Position numbers and translations under genes: made by a program
Notes under the pieces: model-generated
Databases searched by the model: none
Seen by the model: only the letters and a program-made list of their open reading frames with translations
Told to the model about the DNA's origin: nothing
Virus record (IMG/VR): IMGVR_UViG_3300049473_000237
Coordinates: 1 to 24,327 of that record
DNA length: 24,327 nt
Source of the DNA: a virus
Reading direction: 5' to 3' (one strand)
Shown: positions 5,439 through 13,187 of the stretch, in pieces
Layout: each line of letters opens with the position of its first letter
Position numbering within the stretch: the first letter of the stretch is position 1

Positions 5439-8276
5439 TTACACTCCTCCGTAGTACTCGCCGAAGCGGTAGCCGAAGCCGGCCCTGTCGGCGGTGTGGT
5501 CGCAGTCCATCCTCGAGTCCTCGCCGGTCCGGACGGTGGTCAGTGTCGCCCTGAGCTCGGAGTTGAGCCTCTGCTCCGGCCACACGTCGGCGGCGGTGAG
5601 CAGCGACCCCCAGAAGCCGAGCCTGTGGATGTCTGCGGTCAGGTACTTGTCCCTCGTCGCCGCGCCGGACCACCCGGCGCCGACGGCCCAGGGCTTGCCT
5701 GCCATCGATCCTATGACGGTGTTGACGGTCGCCTGCCCCGTCTGCGCGCCGTCCATGTAGACAGTCACCCTCGACTGCCCAGGTGCGGGCGCGTCCTTCT
5801 CGACCGTCACGAGGAAGTAGTGGTCGCGCGTCCAGTCTACCGTGCCGCCGAGGTTGCCTGAGCTGAGACCGCCGGGGCCGATGTAGACACACACATAGCC
5901 GCTGTTGAGCTCGAGGGCGAGTATGTTCGCGCCGGCCGCCGTGGACTTGTCGGCGACCGTGTTCGCCGCGCCCGAAGGGTAGCTCCCCCCGCGGACGCCG
6001 AACACTACGGAGATGGTCTCCCCGATGTCGATGTCCTCGACGTCCATGTAGCCGGTCCCCGGGAACTCGGCGAAGTCGCCGTCGAAGGCCACGTCCGTGA
6101 CGTTCGACGCCCACCCGACTGTCTGAGCAGGCCCCTCGACCCTCGCGTTCGTGTCGAGGGGGAGGAGGAAGTCGTGCGTGTCGACTGGCGCGTACACCCA
6201 TATGTCCGAGTCAGCGAGCTCGTCCGTCCAGGACTGCGAGAGACCGGACACACCGGAGTATGTCCTGAGGGGCGTCGTTACGAGGTCCCTCTCGCCGTAC
6301 AGCTTCGCGGTGTACGTCGTGCCGACCTCAGGCCCGATCGAGCCGTCGAAGTGGTCGACGATCGGCCGCACGTCCTGGAGTGTCCTGTCGCGGTGCACCC
6401 AGGTGAGGTCGAGCACGCCCGTGATGACCGACGGGTAATAGGCGGAGTTGAATGCAAACCTGCCCGCGGGGTACGGCTTGAAGAACCGGCCCGTGAAGAC
6501 GATGTTCTCGGTGGACGCGGAGGCGACGTCGAGCTCGCCTTTGCCGGTCACGGGTGTGACCCGCACGTCGAGGTCCTCCGTCGGGAGGTACGGCGTCACA
6601 TCACTGCCGCCCTTGAGCTCGGCGAACCATACCCTCGTCCCGGACGCGTGCTCGAGCGGCGCTGAGTCGAGGCAGCCGCGCCCGATGTCGATCGTGTTGA
6701 GGACGCCGTCAATGGCGTCTATGCGGACCACCTCCTGGCCTATGTAGGCGTAGTAGCCAGTAGCTATATCATCGACGAACCACGGGAGAGCGGATATAGC
6801 TATGCCGGTCTCCTGCGTCTTGTCGAGGTCCTGTGCGAGCAGGATGGTCGGCGGGTAGACGCCCTGGGCGACTTTTGCGAAGGTGCCCGTCCCCGCTGGG
6901 TCCGTCCATATGCCATAGCTGGAGCTTGCCACACTCGGCTCCCTCGCGAGGGCGTGGAGGTAGCAGTCGTTGTCCTCCACGTAGGCGAAGTCGGCCGGCG
7001 AGAGCTGCATCTTGAGGTCCCAGTATGGTACCTCCTCGAGGCGGAGCTCTGGGGCCGGAACGGGGTCGCCGACGGGGTCGGTCCACAGGGAGTCCTGCGG
7101 CGTCGAGTAGTTGGATGACGGCACGCCGAATATATCCTCGACGGCATTGATCTCGATGTCGCCCTTCGTCATGTTGCCGTAGTTGAGCGACATAGCTCTC
7201 ATCACGACCTGGTCTATGCCCTTGGGGGCCCACGTGAGCACGAATGGGTCCCCGGGGTTGAGATCCCACGCGTCCCTGTTGGCCACTATCCTCGCCTTCG
7301 CGAGGGGCGTCGAGTTCTGCTTGAGCTCGCGGATGCCTATGACTGAGGCATTCGCCGCACTGTCGATGCCGGGGTACTGGAGTGTCTGCGAGATGACCGA
7401 GCCCTGCGCCTGCACGGACGCCAGGTCCTGGAACGTGGCGGCGGCATCGGAGAATGCGCCCTGCGGTCTGTAGATGATGACGACCTCGTTGATCATCTCG
7501 CCGTACGTGGGCCGCTGGAAAGACGCGAGCTCCTTCACGTTCGAGGTGTCGAATACCGGCAGGTCACCTATGACGTAGTCCTCGCGCGTGAGCTTGAGCA
7601 CGAACTTACCGGTCAGGCGGTCCGTATAGAGGACGCCGTTGATGTGCCTGAGCACCTGCTGTATGAACTCCTCCACCGAGCCCTGTCCTGAGAGGAGCAT
7701 GGAGATACCGAGCCCCTCGTCATGAAGCGTGTCGGCGGCGGCCTTGAACGATGCGTCGTCGATGGCCGTGAAGGGATAGCCCATGCCCCAGTCTGTGTCT
7801 GTGATCGCCTCGTAGATTATGTGCGCGCCGTTCGCGGAGAGACCGATGGCGGCCTTGGCTCCATACCAGTCTTTAGCTGGAAAGCGCCTCACGAGGGCCG
7901 CCCATGGCTTCGGGTAAGGGCTCATCGCGCAGACATAGCACTTGTTGAGGACGAGCGAGACGACACCGCGATAGGCTGGTATGTCAGGGCCGAGCTGGCT
8001 TGCGAGGTATGTGTTAACTGGCTGGTATGGCTCCCCGCCAAGGACATCGACCCAGCCGTAGATGCCCCCCTCCTTCTTCTCGCCGCCGAACAGGTTCGGG
8101 GCATTCACGAGGATGCGGCCGCTCCCGGACACTGACCCGATCCAGGCCTGCCTCTCGCCAACATAGATGGCGCTGAGGTAGTCGACCGGGCCGTGGCAGA
8201 AGACTATGTGCATGCCGAGATAGTACTTGTACCCGATGACCTGACTGCCACCACCACCCTTGCCACCTCCGCCCAT
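5439..8276 (-). CDS. J-like central tail tip/fibre protein with C-terminal LamG-like domain
   Basis: The 945-aa protein begins with a glycine-rich MGGGGKGGGG stretch followed by GYKYYLGMHIVFCHGPVDYL, the characteristic start of D3112/YuA-type tail-tip proteins. Residues of about 170-330 correspond to the Phage-tail_3 region. The C-terminal part (about 719-898), with VYMDGAQTGQATV, DIHRLGFWG and a jelly-roll-like strand pattern, resembles LamG/concanavalin domains that bind sugars. The gene lies after the hub genes and before the DUF2793 protein, as expected for the receptor-contacting tip. The LamG assignment is by pattern and is less certain than the J-like call. Confidence 0.85.
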   Translation of the reverse strand: MGGGGKGGGGSQVIGYKYYLGMHIVFCHGPVDYLSAIYVGERQAWIGSVSGSGRILVNAPNLFGGEKKEGGIYGWVDVLGGEPYQPVNTYLASQLGPDIPAYRGVVSLVLNKCYVCAMSPYPKPWAALVRRFPAKDWYGAKAAIGLSANGAHIIYEAITDTDWGMGYPFTAIDDASFKAAADTLHDEGLGISMLLSGQGSVEEFIQQVLRHINGVLYTDRLTGKFVLKLTREDYVIGDLPVFDTSNVKELASFQRPTYGEMINEVVIIYRPQGAFSDAAATFQDLASVQAQGSVISQTLQYPGIDSAANASVIGIRELKQNSTPLAKARIVANRDAWDLNPGDPFVLTWAPKGIDQVVMRAMSLNYGNMTKGDIEINAVEDIFGVPSSNYSTPQDSLWTDPVGDPVPAPELRLEEVPYWDLKMQLSPADFAYVEDNDCYLHALAREPSVASSSYGIWTDPAGTGTFAKVAQGVYPPTILLAQDLDKTQETGIAISALPWFVDDIATGYYAYIGQEVVRIDAIDGVLNTIDIGRGCLDSAPLEHASGTRVWFAELKGGSDVTPYLPTEDLDVRVTPVTGKGELDVASASTENIVFTGRFFKPYPAGRFAFNSAYYPSVITGVLDLTWVHRDRTLQDVRPIVDHFDGSIGPEVGTTYTAKLYGERDLVTTPLRTYSGVSGLSQSWTDELADSDIWVYAPVDTHDFLLPLDTNARVEGPAQTVGWASNVTDVAFDGDFAEFPGTGYMDVEDIDIGETISVVFGVRGGSYPSGAANTVADKSTAAGANILALELNSGYVCVYIGPGGLSSGNLGGTVDWTRDHYFLVTVEKDAPAPGQSRVTVYMDGAQTGQATVNTVIGSMAGKPWAVGAGWSGAATRDKYLTADIHRLGFWGSLLTAADVWPEQRLNSELRATLTTVRTGEDSRMDCDHTADRAGFGYRFGEYYGGV

Positions 8277-8277
8277 A

Positions 8278-8472
8278 TCAGGCCTCCTCTTCCTTGCGCG
8301 CGGCCTCCACCATCCGAGCCATGTAGTGGTTGCCAGTGGCCGTCAGCTGCTCCTCCGGGAGGCCCCTCAGGAAGAACTCCCTGAAGTCGAGCCCGTACCT
8401 CTCGCAGTGCCTCTTTATCCCGCGCGAGCAGTAGCCGCACAGCCTCGCGTGCTTCTTAGTTATGGTAGTCAT
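8278..8472 (-). CDS. Small conserved tail-tip-cluster protein (64 aa)
   Basis: The chosen ATG at complement(8470..8472) sits one base after the previous stop (TGATATG). A longer version with six extra residues is possible but would overlap the neighbour. The protein reads ...HARLCGYCSRGIKRHCERYGLDFREFF..GLPEEQLTATG. I recognise this GYCxxGxR...GLDxxxFxxxG(I/L)PEExLxATG pattern from small genes placed next to J-like genes in many siphoviruses. Function is unknown. It may be an assembly factor for the tail tip, judged by location only. Confidence 0.8.
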   Translation of the reverse strand: MTTITKKHARLCGYCSRGIKRHCERYGLDFREFFLRGLPEEQLTATGNHYMARMVEAARKEEEA

Positions 8473-8473
8473 A

Positions 8474-8710
8474 TCACTTGCCTCCTCCACTCGACCTGAC
8501 CTCCTGGTAGCCGAGGTCGCCGTACCAGACCACGTTCGGGCTCCTCACGAGGTACGTCCCGAATACGACGGGGATCGGCCTCCCCTGCTCGGCCGTCGGC
8601 GCCTGGACGTCCTTGAGCGTCGGCGGCACCGGCTCCGGCGCCTTCGGCGAGACCGCGTAGCAAGCGGCGACGACCGCGATGACGAGCACTACAACAAACC
8701 ACCAGACCAT
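8474..8710 (-). CDS. Small membrane or lipoprotein-like tail-cluster protein (78 aa)
   Basis: The ATG follows AAGGAGGAAGGAGT. Residues 1-17 are strongly hydrophobic and end in VVAAC, which fits a lipobox, though the usual positive charges before it are missing. The rest (APTAEQGRPIPVVFGTYLVRSPNVVWYGDL) matches a motif conserved in small proteins beside J-like genes. The hydrophobic start would place it in the membrane or mark it as a lipoprotein. Roles in tip assembly or in altering the host envelope are both conceivable; I cannot choose. Confidence 0.75.
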   Translation of the reverse strand: MVWWFVVVLVIAVVAACYAVSPKAPEPVPPTLKDVQAPTAEQGRPIPVVFGTYLVRSPNVVWYGDLGYQEVRSSGGGK

Positions 8711-8723
8711 ACTCCTTCCTCCT

Positions 8724-9539
8724 TCAGAATATCGGTGTCCCCCCCATGGGGTTCTTCTGGGGTATGTAGGGGAAGCCGCCGTAGTTCACGTTGTTCGAGA
8801 ACTTCGTCACGCACGTATCCAGCGAATGGTCGCAGCCCGGGTATGCCGTCACGCTCAGCCCGACCGCGGCCCCCTGTAGCGGCAGCCCGGTTGTCAGCGT
8901 GTCGCCCACGTGGTTCACTATGAAGGCCCGGTTCACATTGCCGCTGATTGTGACCTCGACGAAGCCCCCCGCGAAGTACGCGTCCGTGTAGCCCGCGAAG
9001 GTCGCCGACTTGAGGGTGACCCCCGACGTCCCCGCTGAGAGCGCGGCCGTGATGCCGAAGGTCGCCTTGGCGATGCCGCACTCCTGACCATACAGCAGGT
9101 GTGGGCATGATGTCTGATACACCCTGCGCAGCGTCGGCCTCTTCAGCGACGAGATCGCCGACTCACACAGGATGATGGCCTCAAACTCCCTGTGCTCCAC
9201 GTTCACCACGCGACCCACCCAGAGGAAGGCGATCTCCGAGTCCTGATAGTGGTACCTGCGGACTTCGACCATTATCCTGTCCGTCGGCGGCGAGGCGATG
9301 AACTGCTCGGGGAAGTCCGCGTCCGCCGGCATCGTGATCTTGAGCGCCGTCCTCTCGACGTCCTGGCTCCCCTCTATATCGTTGCGCTTTATCGGTGCAG
9401 CCAGGTATATATCGCCACCAAGGACTACATCCCTGTCGGCCGAAGTATAGCGCCAGATACGTATGCCCTCGCGGTCAAACTTGTAGACCTCGACGGGCTC
9501 GCCGCTGTATTCACTCTTCTCCCTCGCGTCGTACGTCAA
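8724..9539 (-). CDS. Baseplate hub protein, DUF2163/phage BR0599 family
   Basis: The frame has no ATG near its natural beginning. The start is taken as TTG at complement(9537..9539), overlapping the previous TGA and eight bases after AAAGGAG. The 271-aa protein has an N-terminal DUF2163 part and the BR0599 C-terminal signature, with TSCPHLLYGQECG and later PGCDHSLDTCVTKFSNN plus NYGGFPYIPQKNP. Cysteines 145, 154, 236 and 243 are the family's conserved set. Lambda gpL, which occupies the same tail-tip position, binds an iron-sulphur cluster through cysteines, so metal binding is plausible here. The protein should connect the tail tube end to the J-like tip. Confidence 0.85.
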   Translation of the reverse strand: MTYDAREKSEYSGEPVEVYKFDREGIRIWRYTSADRDVVLGGDIYLAAPIKRNDIEGSQDVERTALKITMPADADFPEQFIASPPTDRIMVEVRRYHYQDSEIAFLWVGRVVNVEHREFEAIILCESAISSLKRPTLRRVYQTSCPHLLYGQECGIAKATFGITAALSAGTSGVTLKSATFAGYTDAYFAGGFVEVTISGNVNRAFIVNHVGDTLTTGLPLQGAAVGLSVTAYPGCDHSLDTCVTKFSNNVNYGGFPYIPQKNPMGGTPIF

Positions 9540-11212
9540 TGCTCGATCTCCTTTATCGGGACCTTGGTCAGCGCAACGTTGTTCGCCATCCACGTGAACG
9601 ACAGGCGGTCGGAGTCGAGCCGCTTGAGCCCGACGAAGCTGACCTCGTCTATGTCTGCCGCGTCGACATTCAGCGCCGAGTCCATCGTGATGGACATACT
9701 GCCGCCCGGGAGGTTCTCGACGCCGGTCACCGTCCTGAAGACGTACGACCCGTCGGCCTTGAGCCGGAAGGCCAGGTGGTTGCGCTCGGAGCCCTGGTTG
9801 ACGTAGTTGTTCTGGGCGGCCTCGAAGGAGTCGTCGATGTTCCCCTCCGACAGGATCGTGAAGTTGTTCTCGTAGGTCGTCATGTAGAACGGGCGGAGCC
9901 TGCCGGCGCGCCGGTGGAGCCACATGCGGTGCTCCCAGACCTGCTCGAGCCCCTCGAGCACGAGCTCGAAGCTCCGGATGATCTTTATGTGGTCCCAGGG
10001 CGCATACTGCTGCACCACCCCCACCCCGTAGTCGAGCGTCTCGATCCTGTGCTCGTACTCGTCGTCGAGGCCGTCACCGCCTTCCTCGTAGAGGGGCGTC
10101 ATGTCGTAGAAGTCCTCCCCGAGGAACTGGATGTCGCTCGGGTCGGGGTCGAAGTACGTGTTGTCGGTCACCTCCAGGTCGGCGGAGAGCACGCCGTCGT
10201 AGCCGCTCGTGGTCCGCACGGGGTCCCTCGTCATCCGCGCCGACCTGACGGGCATGATGACCGGGGATGCGTAGTCGTCGCCCGCCCCGCGGTAGAGCGT
10301 GATCTCGTCGTCCGTGAGGCCGGCGATCTGGAAGACGTCGAACTTGGTCGGACTCTCCCATATAACGGCGAGGCCGTCCACGCGGAAGTCGCCCCACCTG
10401 GTGTCGACGTCGATGGTCAAGTCCCCCTGTGTCACTGGCGAGTCGGCCGGCCTCGCCTCGATCCACATGGGCACGGCCCATATGCGCTTCCGCCACCCGA
10501 TCAGGAGGTTCTCCACGTTGTTGCGGTCCGCGCGGTCGAGGTAGGCCCTGACCTTGAGCTGCTGCCTCGGCGAGCGCCGGAGCCGTACCCTCTGCTCGTC
10601 CCCGGCGTAAGCAACCATGATGTCCGTCTTCCACACGAGCGTCTCGACCACCCTGCTCCGGAAGGTGACGGGCAGGAGCACGATCCTCGAGCCGACTATG
10701 CCGACCGTGATCTCGAGACCGAGCGCCGCCCAGTTGAAGTCGATGCTCGCGGCTATCTGCGGCGGGCCGGACAGGTTGGCGGTCAGCGTGTACGTCGTCT
10801 CCTGCAGGGGGAAGTAGTACATCGGGGGGGCGCTCCCGCCGGCGAGGCTCATGCCGCTGTCGAAGCTGTTCTCGTCCACGCTGCTCAGCGTCTGACCCGT
10901 GAGGTAGCCGTTGAAGACGAGGATGTCCCTCTGCTGCTCGTTCACTATGGACCCCAGGTCGATGTAGACAGGCTCGACGAGGATGCGGTTGTAGAAGACG
11001 GTGTTCACGCCCGGCGCCACTGTGCCAGAGAAGACGGCCCCCCTGAGCGCGATGGGCTGCGTGTTCGTGAAGGCGCCGTGCGCCGCGTTCGCGCCGACGA
11101 GGTGGGCCTCGCCGGTCGGCGTCCAAGTCCCCACAGTCGAGAGCCAGGCCGGGCGCCCTGAGTAGGCCCCGTAGAGGGCCGCCGGACCGAGGTATCCGTT
11201 GAAGGTGGTCAC
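9536..11212 (-). CDS. Tail tip/distal tail structural protein (558 aa)
   Basis: The start is GTG at complement(11210..11212), one base after the previous stop and six bases after AGGAGGG. The protein is beta-rich, has no catalytic motif, and contains WRKRIWAVPMWIEARPAD (about residues 240-257) and RPFYMTTYENNF (about 430-441). I recognise it as the large tail-tip protein that precedes DUF2163 in YuA/D3112-like phages. A distal-tail or baseplate-wedge role fits its place between the tape-measure block and the hub. The exact function is not proven by sequence alone. Confidence 0.7.
   Translation of the reverse strand: MTTFNGYLGPAALYGAYSGRPAWLSTVGTWTPTGEAHLVGANAAHGAFTNTQPIALRGAVFSGTVAPGVNTVFYNRILVEPVYIDLGSIVNEQQRDILVFNGYLTGQTLSSVDENSFDSGMSLAGGSAPPMYYFPLQETTYTLTANLSGPPQIAASIDFNWAALGLEITVGIVGSRIVLLPVTFRSRVVETLVWKTDIMVAYAGDEQRVRLRRSPRQQLKVRAYLDRADRNNVENLLIGWRKRIWAVPMWIEARPADSPVTQGDLTIDVDTRWGDFRVDGLAVIWESPTKFDVFQIAGLTDDEITLYRGAGDDYASPVIMPVRSARMTRDPVRTTSGYDGVLSADLEVTDNTYFDPDPSDIQFLGEDFYDMTPLYEEGGDGLDDEYEHRIETLDYGVGVVQQYAPWDHIKIIRSFELVLEGLEQVWEHRMWLHRRAGRLRPFYMTTYENNFTILSEGNIDDSFEAAQNNYVNQGSERNHLAFRLKADGSYVFRTVTGVENLPGGSMSITMDSALNVDAADIDEVSFVGLKRLDSDRLSFTWMANNVALTKVPIKEIEH
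9548..9554 (-). promoter_or_regulatory. Ribosome-binding site deciding a TTG start
   Basis: AAAGGAG on the minus strand, eight bases before the TTG of the DUF2163 hub gene. It lies inside the end of the 558-aa gene. No ATG or GTG at suitable spacing exists, so this site is the main evidence for the TTG start. Confidence 0.7.
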
Positions 11213-11213
11213 G

Positions 11214-12188
11214 TCACGCCCTCCTGTAGGCCAGGGCTATGTTCTCCGTGATCGGTGCGACCGTCTTGTCCCCGTACTTTTGGATGATCGGGAAGACCTC
11301 CCACTCAACCTCGACTATGTCCTTCGGGGTGATGACCTCCATGTTGAGGAACTTCACGTGGTCCGCGTAGCCGGCGAGGAACAGCCCGTTGAGCGTCTCC
11401 TCGTGGAGCATGAGGTACTGCGGGATCATGACGGCCCTCTGGTTGACTGAGTTGGCCTCGCACCAGAACAGCGGGCCGGCGAGGACCTGGTTGTAGATCC
11501 CGTAGGAGTCACTCAGGCTGCCGACCGTCATGAACCGGGCGAACTGGTTGTTAGACTCGGAGCTCCTGATGGGCGCCCAGTCCCTGTAGTCCCCGAGGGC
11601 CCCGTAGGGGTAGTACACGTGGCCCTGGTAGGAACTCGAGTTGTTGCCGCCCTCGAAGGGCACGGTCCCGGACTGGAACTCGTAGCCGACCGCGCCGGAG
11701 GCCGTCCAGTTCGTCGAGTACCAGGCGGTCGTGTACTCCCCGCCCGTCCAGGTCCCGAACTTCGTGACCTTGCCGAAGGAGAGGTGCGAGAAGACGTTCG
11801 CGGTCGTCTCTATGACCGCGTGGACGCAGCTCCCGTCCGTGAAGAAGTTGTAGGCCGTATAGGGCCCAGTGACGGTCCTCCAGAGCTGTGCCCTCGTTAT
11901 CTGGTTCGGGCCGACCGAGGTGTCCGCGTAGTTGGTGTTCGTCGGGAGCGCCGTCTGGGCGCGGAAGGCGATGTAGCCGTCGTCCGCGCCGCCGATTGTC
12001 TGCTTGGAGCCGAAGAAGTACCAGTACATGCCCCCCTTTGAGAGGCGGTACATGTACGTCGTCGTGGCGCCGCCGGGCGGGGCGGCGTTCCCCTCGTCGG
12101 CGAAGCCGGCATTGGCTACAGCCCAGTCGACGAGGTCCTGGAGGAGGTCGTCGAGCGTCGCCGCGGGTACGGGTCCTGAGTATGCCAT
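11214..12188 (-). CDS. Tail structural protein, conserved in YuA/D3112-type phages (324 aa)
   Basis: The ATG follows GAGGGAGGAAGAC, twelve bases after the previous stop. The protein has a short N-terminal helix (LDDLLQDLVDWA) and then a beta-rich body with HLSFGKVTKFGTWTGGEYTTAWY (about residues 135-157), a pattern I know from virion proteins encoded after the tape measure in this phage group. There is no enzyme motif. It is the same size as its upstream neighbour and shares its general layout, so an old duplication is possible, but identity is low. Confidence 0.7.
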   Translation of the reverse strand: MAYSGPVPAATLDDLLQDLVDWAVANAGFADEGNAAPPGGATTTYMYRLSKGGMYWYFFGSKQTIGGADDGYIAFRAQTALPTNTNYADTSVGPNQITRAQLWRTVTGPYTAYNFFTDGSCVHAVIETTANVFSHLSFGKVTKFGTWTGGEYTTAWYSTNWTASGAVGYEFQSGTVPFEGGNNSSSYQGHVYYPYGALGDYRDWAPIRSSESNNQFARFMTVGSLSDSYGIYNQVLAGPLFWCEANSVNQRAVMIPQYLMLHEETLNGLFLAGYADHVKFLNMEVITPKDIVEVEWEVFPIIQKYGDKTVAPITENIALAYRRA

Positions 12189-12200
12189 GTCTTCCTCCCT

Positions 12201-13178
12201 CTAATCGAGCCTTATGGCGGCGTAGTCGTGCCTCGCCGTCTTGTCCACGTTCTGCACCACCAGGTAGTCGACGGCGGCTATCTGGACGGTGTCCTCCGAG
12301 AGCGGGTTCACGACCGGGCTGAGCCCCGGCACGTAGAAGACGCCGTCGACCTCGCCGTAGACGTTCCCGCCGTCGAAGCCGCTGAACAGCGTCGCCGGCA
12401 ACAGGGCGAAGGTCCCGTCCGGGTGCCCGATATGCTGGTATGCCGCGTTGTGCTGCACGATCGGGCCCCACGGCCACGTCACAAAATAGGCGGCCGTCGA
12501 GAGGCTCGAGTACGCCTGGCAGTAGAGCCACTGTCCGTCCCTGTGGCGGAACATCGCCGGGCTGTAGTTGGTCGGGCTCCAGAAGTTGGAGATGTACACG
12601 GAGCTCGTCGGCAGCGCGTTGATGTTGTTGGTCACCGCCGACACCAGCAGCGGGTAGGGGTACTCGCTCGGGAGGGCATACGGGAGTATGAGCCCGCCGT
12701 GCATGAGGTAGAAGTCCCCGCTGATCTTGCATATCAGGATGAAGCGCCGACCGTTGGCCACGATCCAGTACTCTATCGTGCTGTTGGTCAGCGTCAGGTA
12801 CAGGAAGTTGTTGCTGTACCAGCTGTTGTTAGGCTGTCTGTGCCAGGGGACCCCGCCGTCGTAGCCCGTCGCGCCCTGCACCATCCAGTTTGAGATGCCC
12901 TGCGTCGGCGCCTCGTACGTCCTGATGTTCACGTGGACCTCGTCCGTCCCCGCGAGCCCCGGGCCCTGGAGGTACAGGTCCCTGAACGTGGCCCCGAAGC
13001 CGCCCGAGGGGGTGTTGACCGTCGGCGTGGTCATGGTATACGAGGCGATGGTCTCGTCCTTCAGCGCCGTCCACTCCTCGCTGGCGGCCACCAGGTCGGC
13101 GTCCGTCGTCAGGAACGTCTTCAGCGCGTCGAGCAGGTTGAGGTGCCCCGTCACTGTGCCCGTTGCCCAAGCTGTCAT
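12201..13178 (-). CDS. Tail structural protein, conserved in YuA/D3112-type phages (325 aa)
   Basis: First gene after the tape measure, with its ATG nine bases after the TMP stop and AGGAGGG between. The N-terminus (LLDALKTFLTTDADLVAA) and the stretches YLQGPGLAGTDEVHVNIRTYE and WIVANGRRFILICKISG are typical of a conserved virion protein family in these phages. It is rich in aromatic residues and beta strands. A part in the distal tail is likely from gene order; no biochemical role can be read from the sequence. Confidence 0.75.
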   Translation of the reverse strand: MTAWATGTVTGHLNLLDALKTFLTTDADLVAASEEWTALKDETIASYTMTTPTVNTPSGGFGATFRDLYLQGPGLAGTDEVHVNIRTYEAPTQGISNWMVQGATGYDGGVPWHRQPNNSWYSNNFLYLTLTNSTIEYWIVANGRRFILICKISGDFYLMHGGLILPYALPSEYPYPLLVSAVTNNINALPTSSVYISNFWSPTNYSPAMFRHRDGQWLYCQAYSSLSTAAYFVTWPWGPIVQHNAAYQHIGHPDGTFALLPATLFSGFDGGNVYGEVDGVFYVPGLSPVVNPLSEDTVQIAAVDYLVVQNVDKTARHDYAAIRLD

Positions 13179-13187
13179 GTCACCCTC

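Noticed and set aside
9395-11161. 588-codon open frame on the plus strand opposite the 558-aa tail-tip gene
   Set aside because: Same reason: a mirror of a real gene, with no ribosome-binding site of quality and no recognisable domain.
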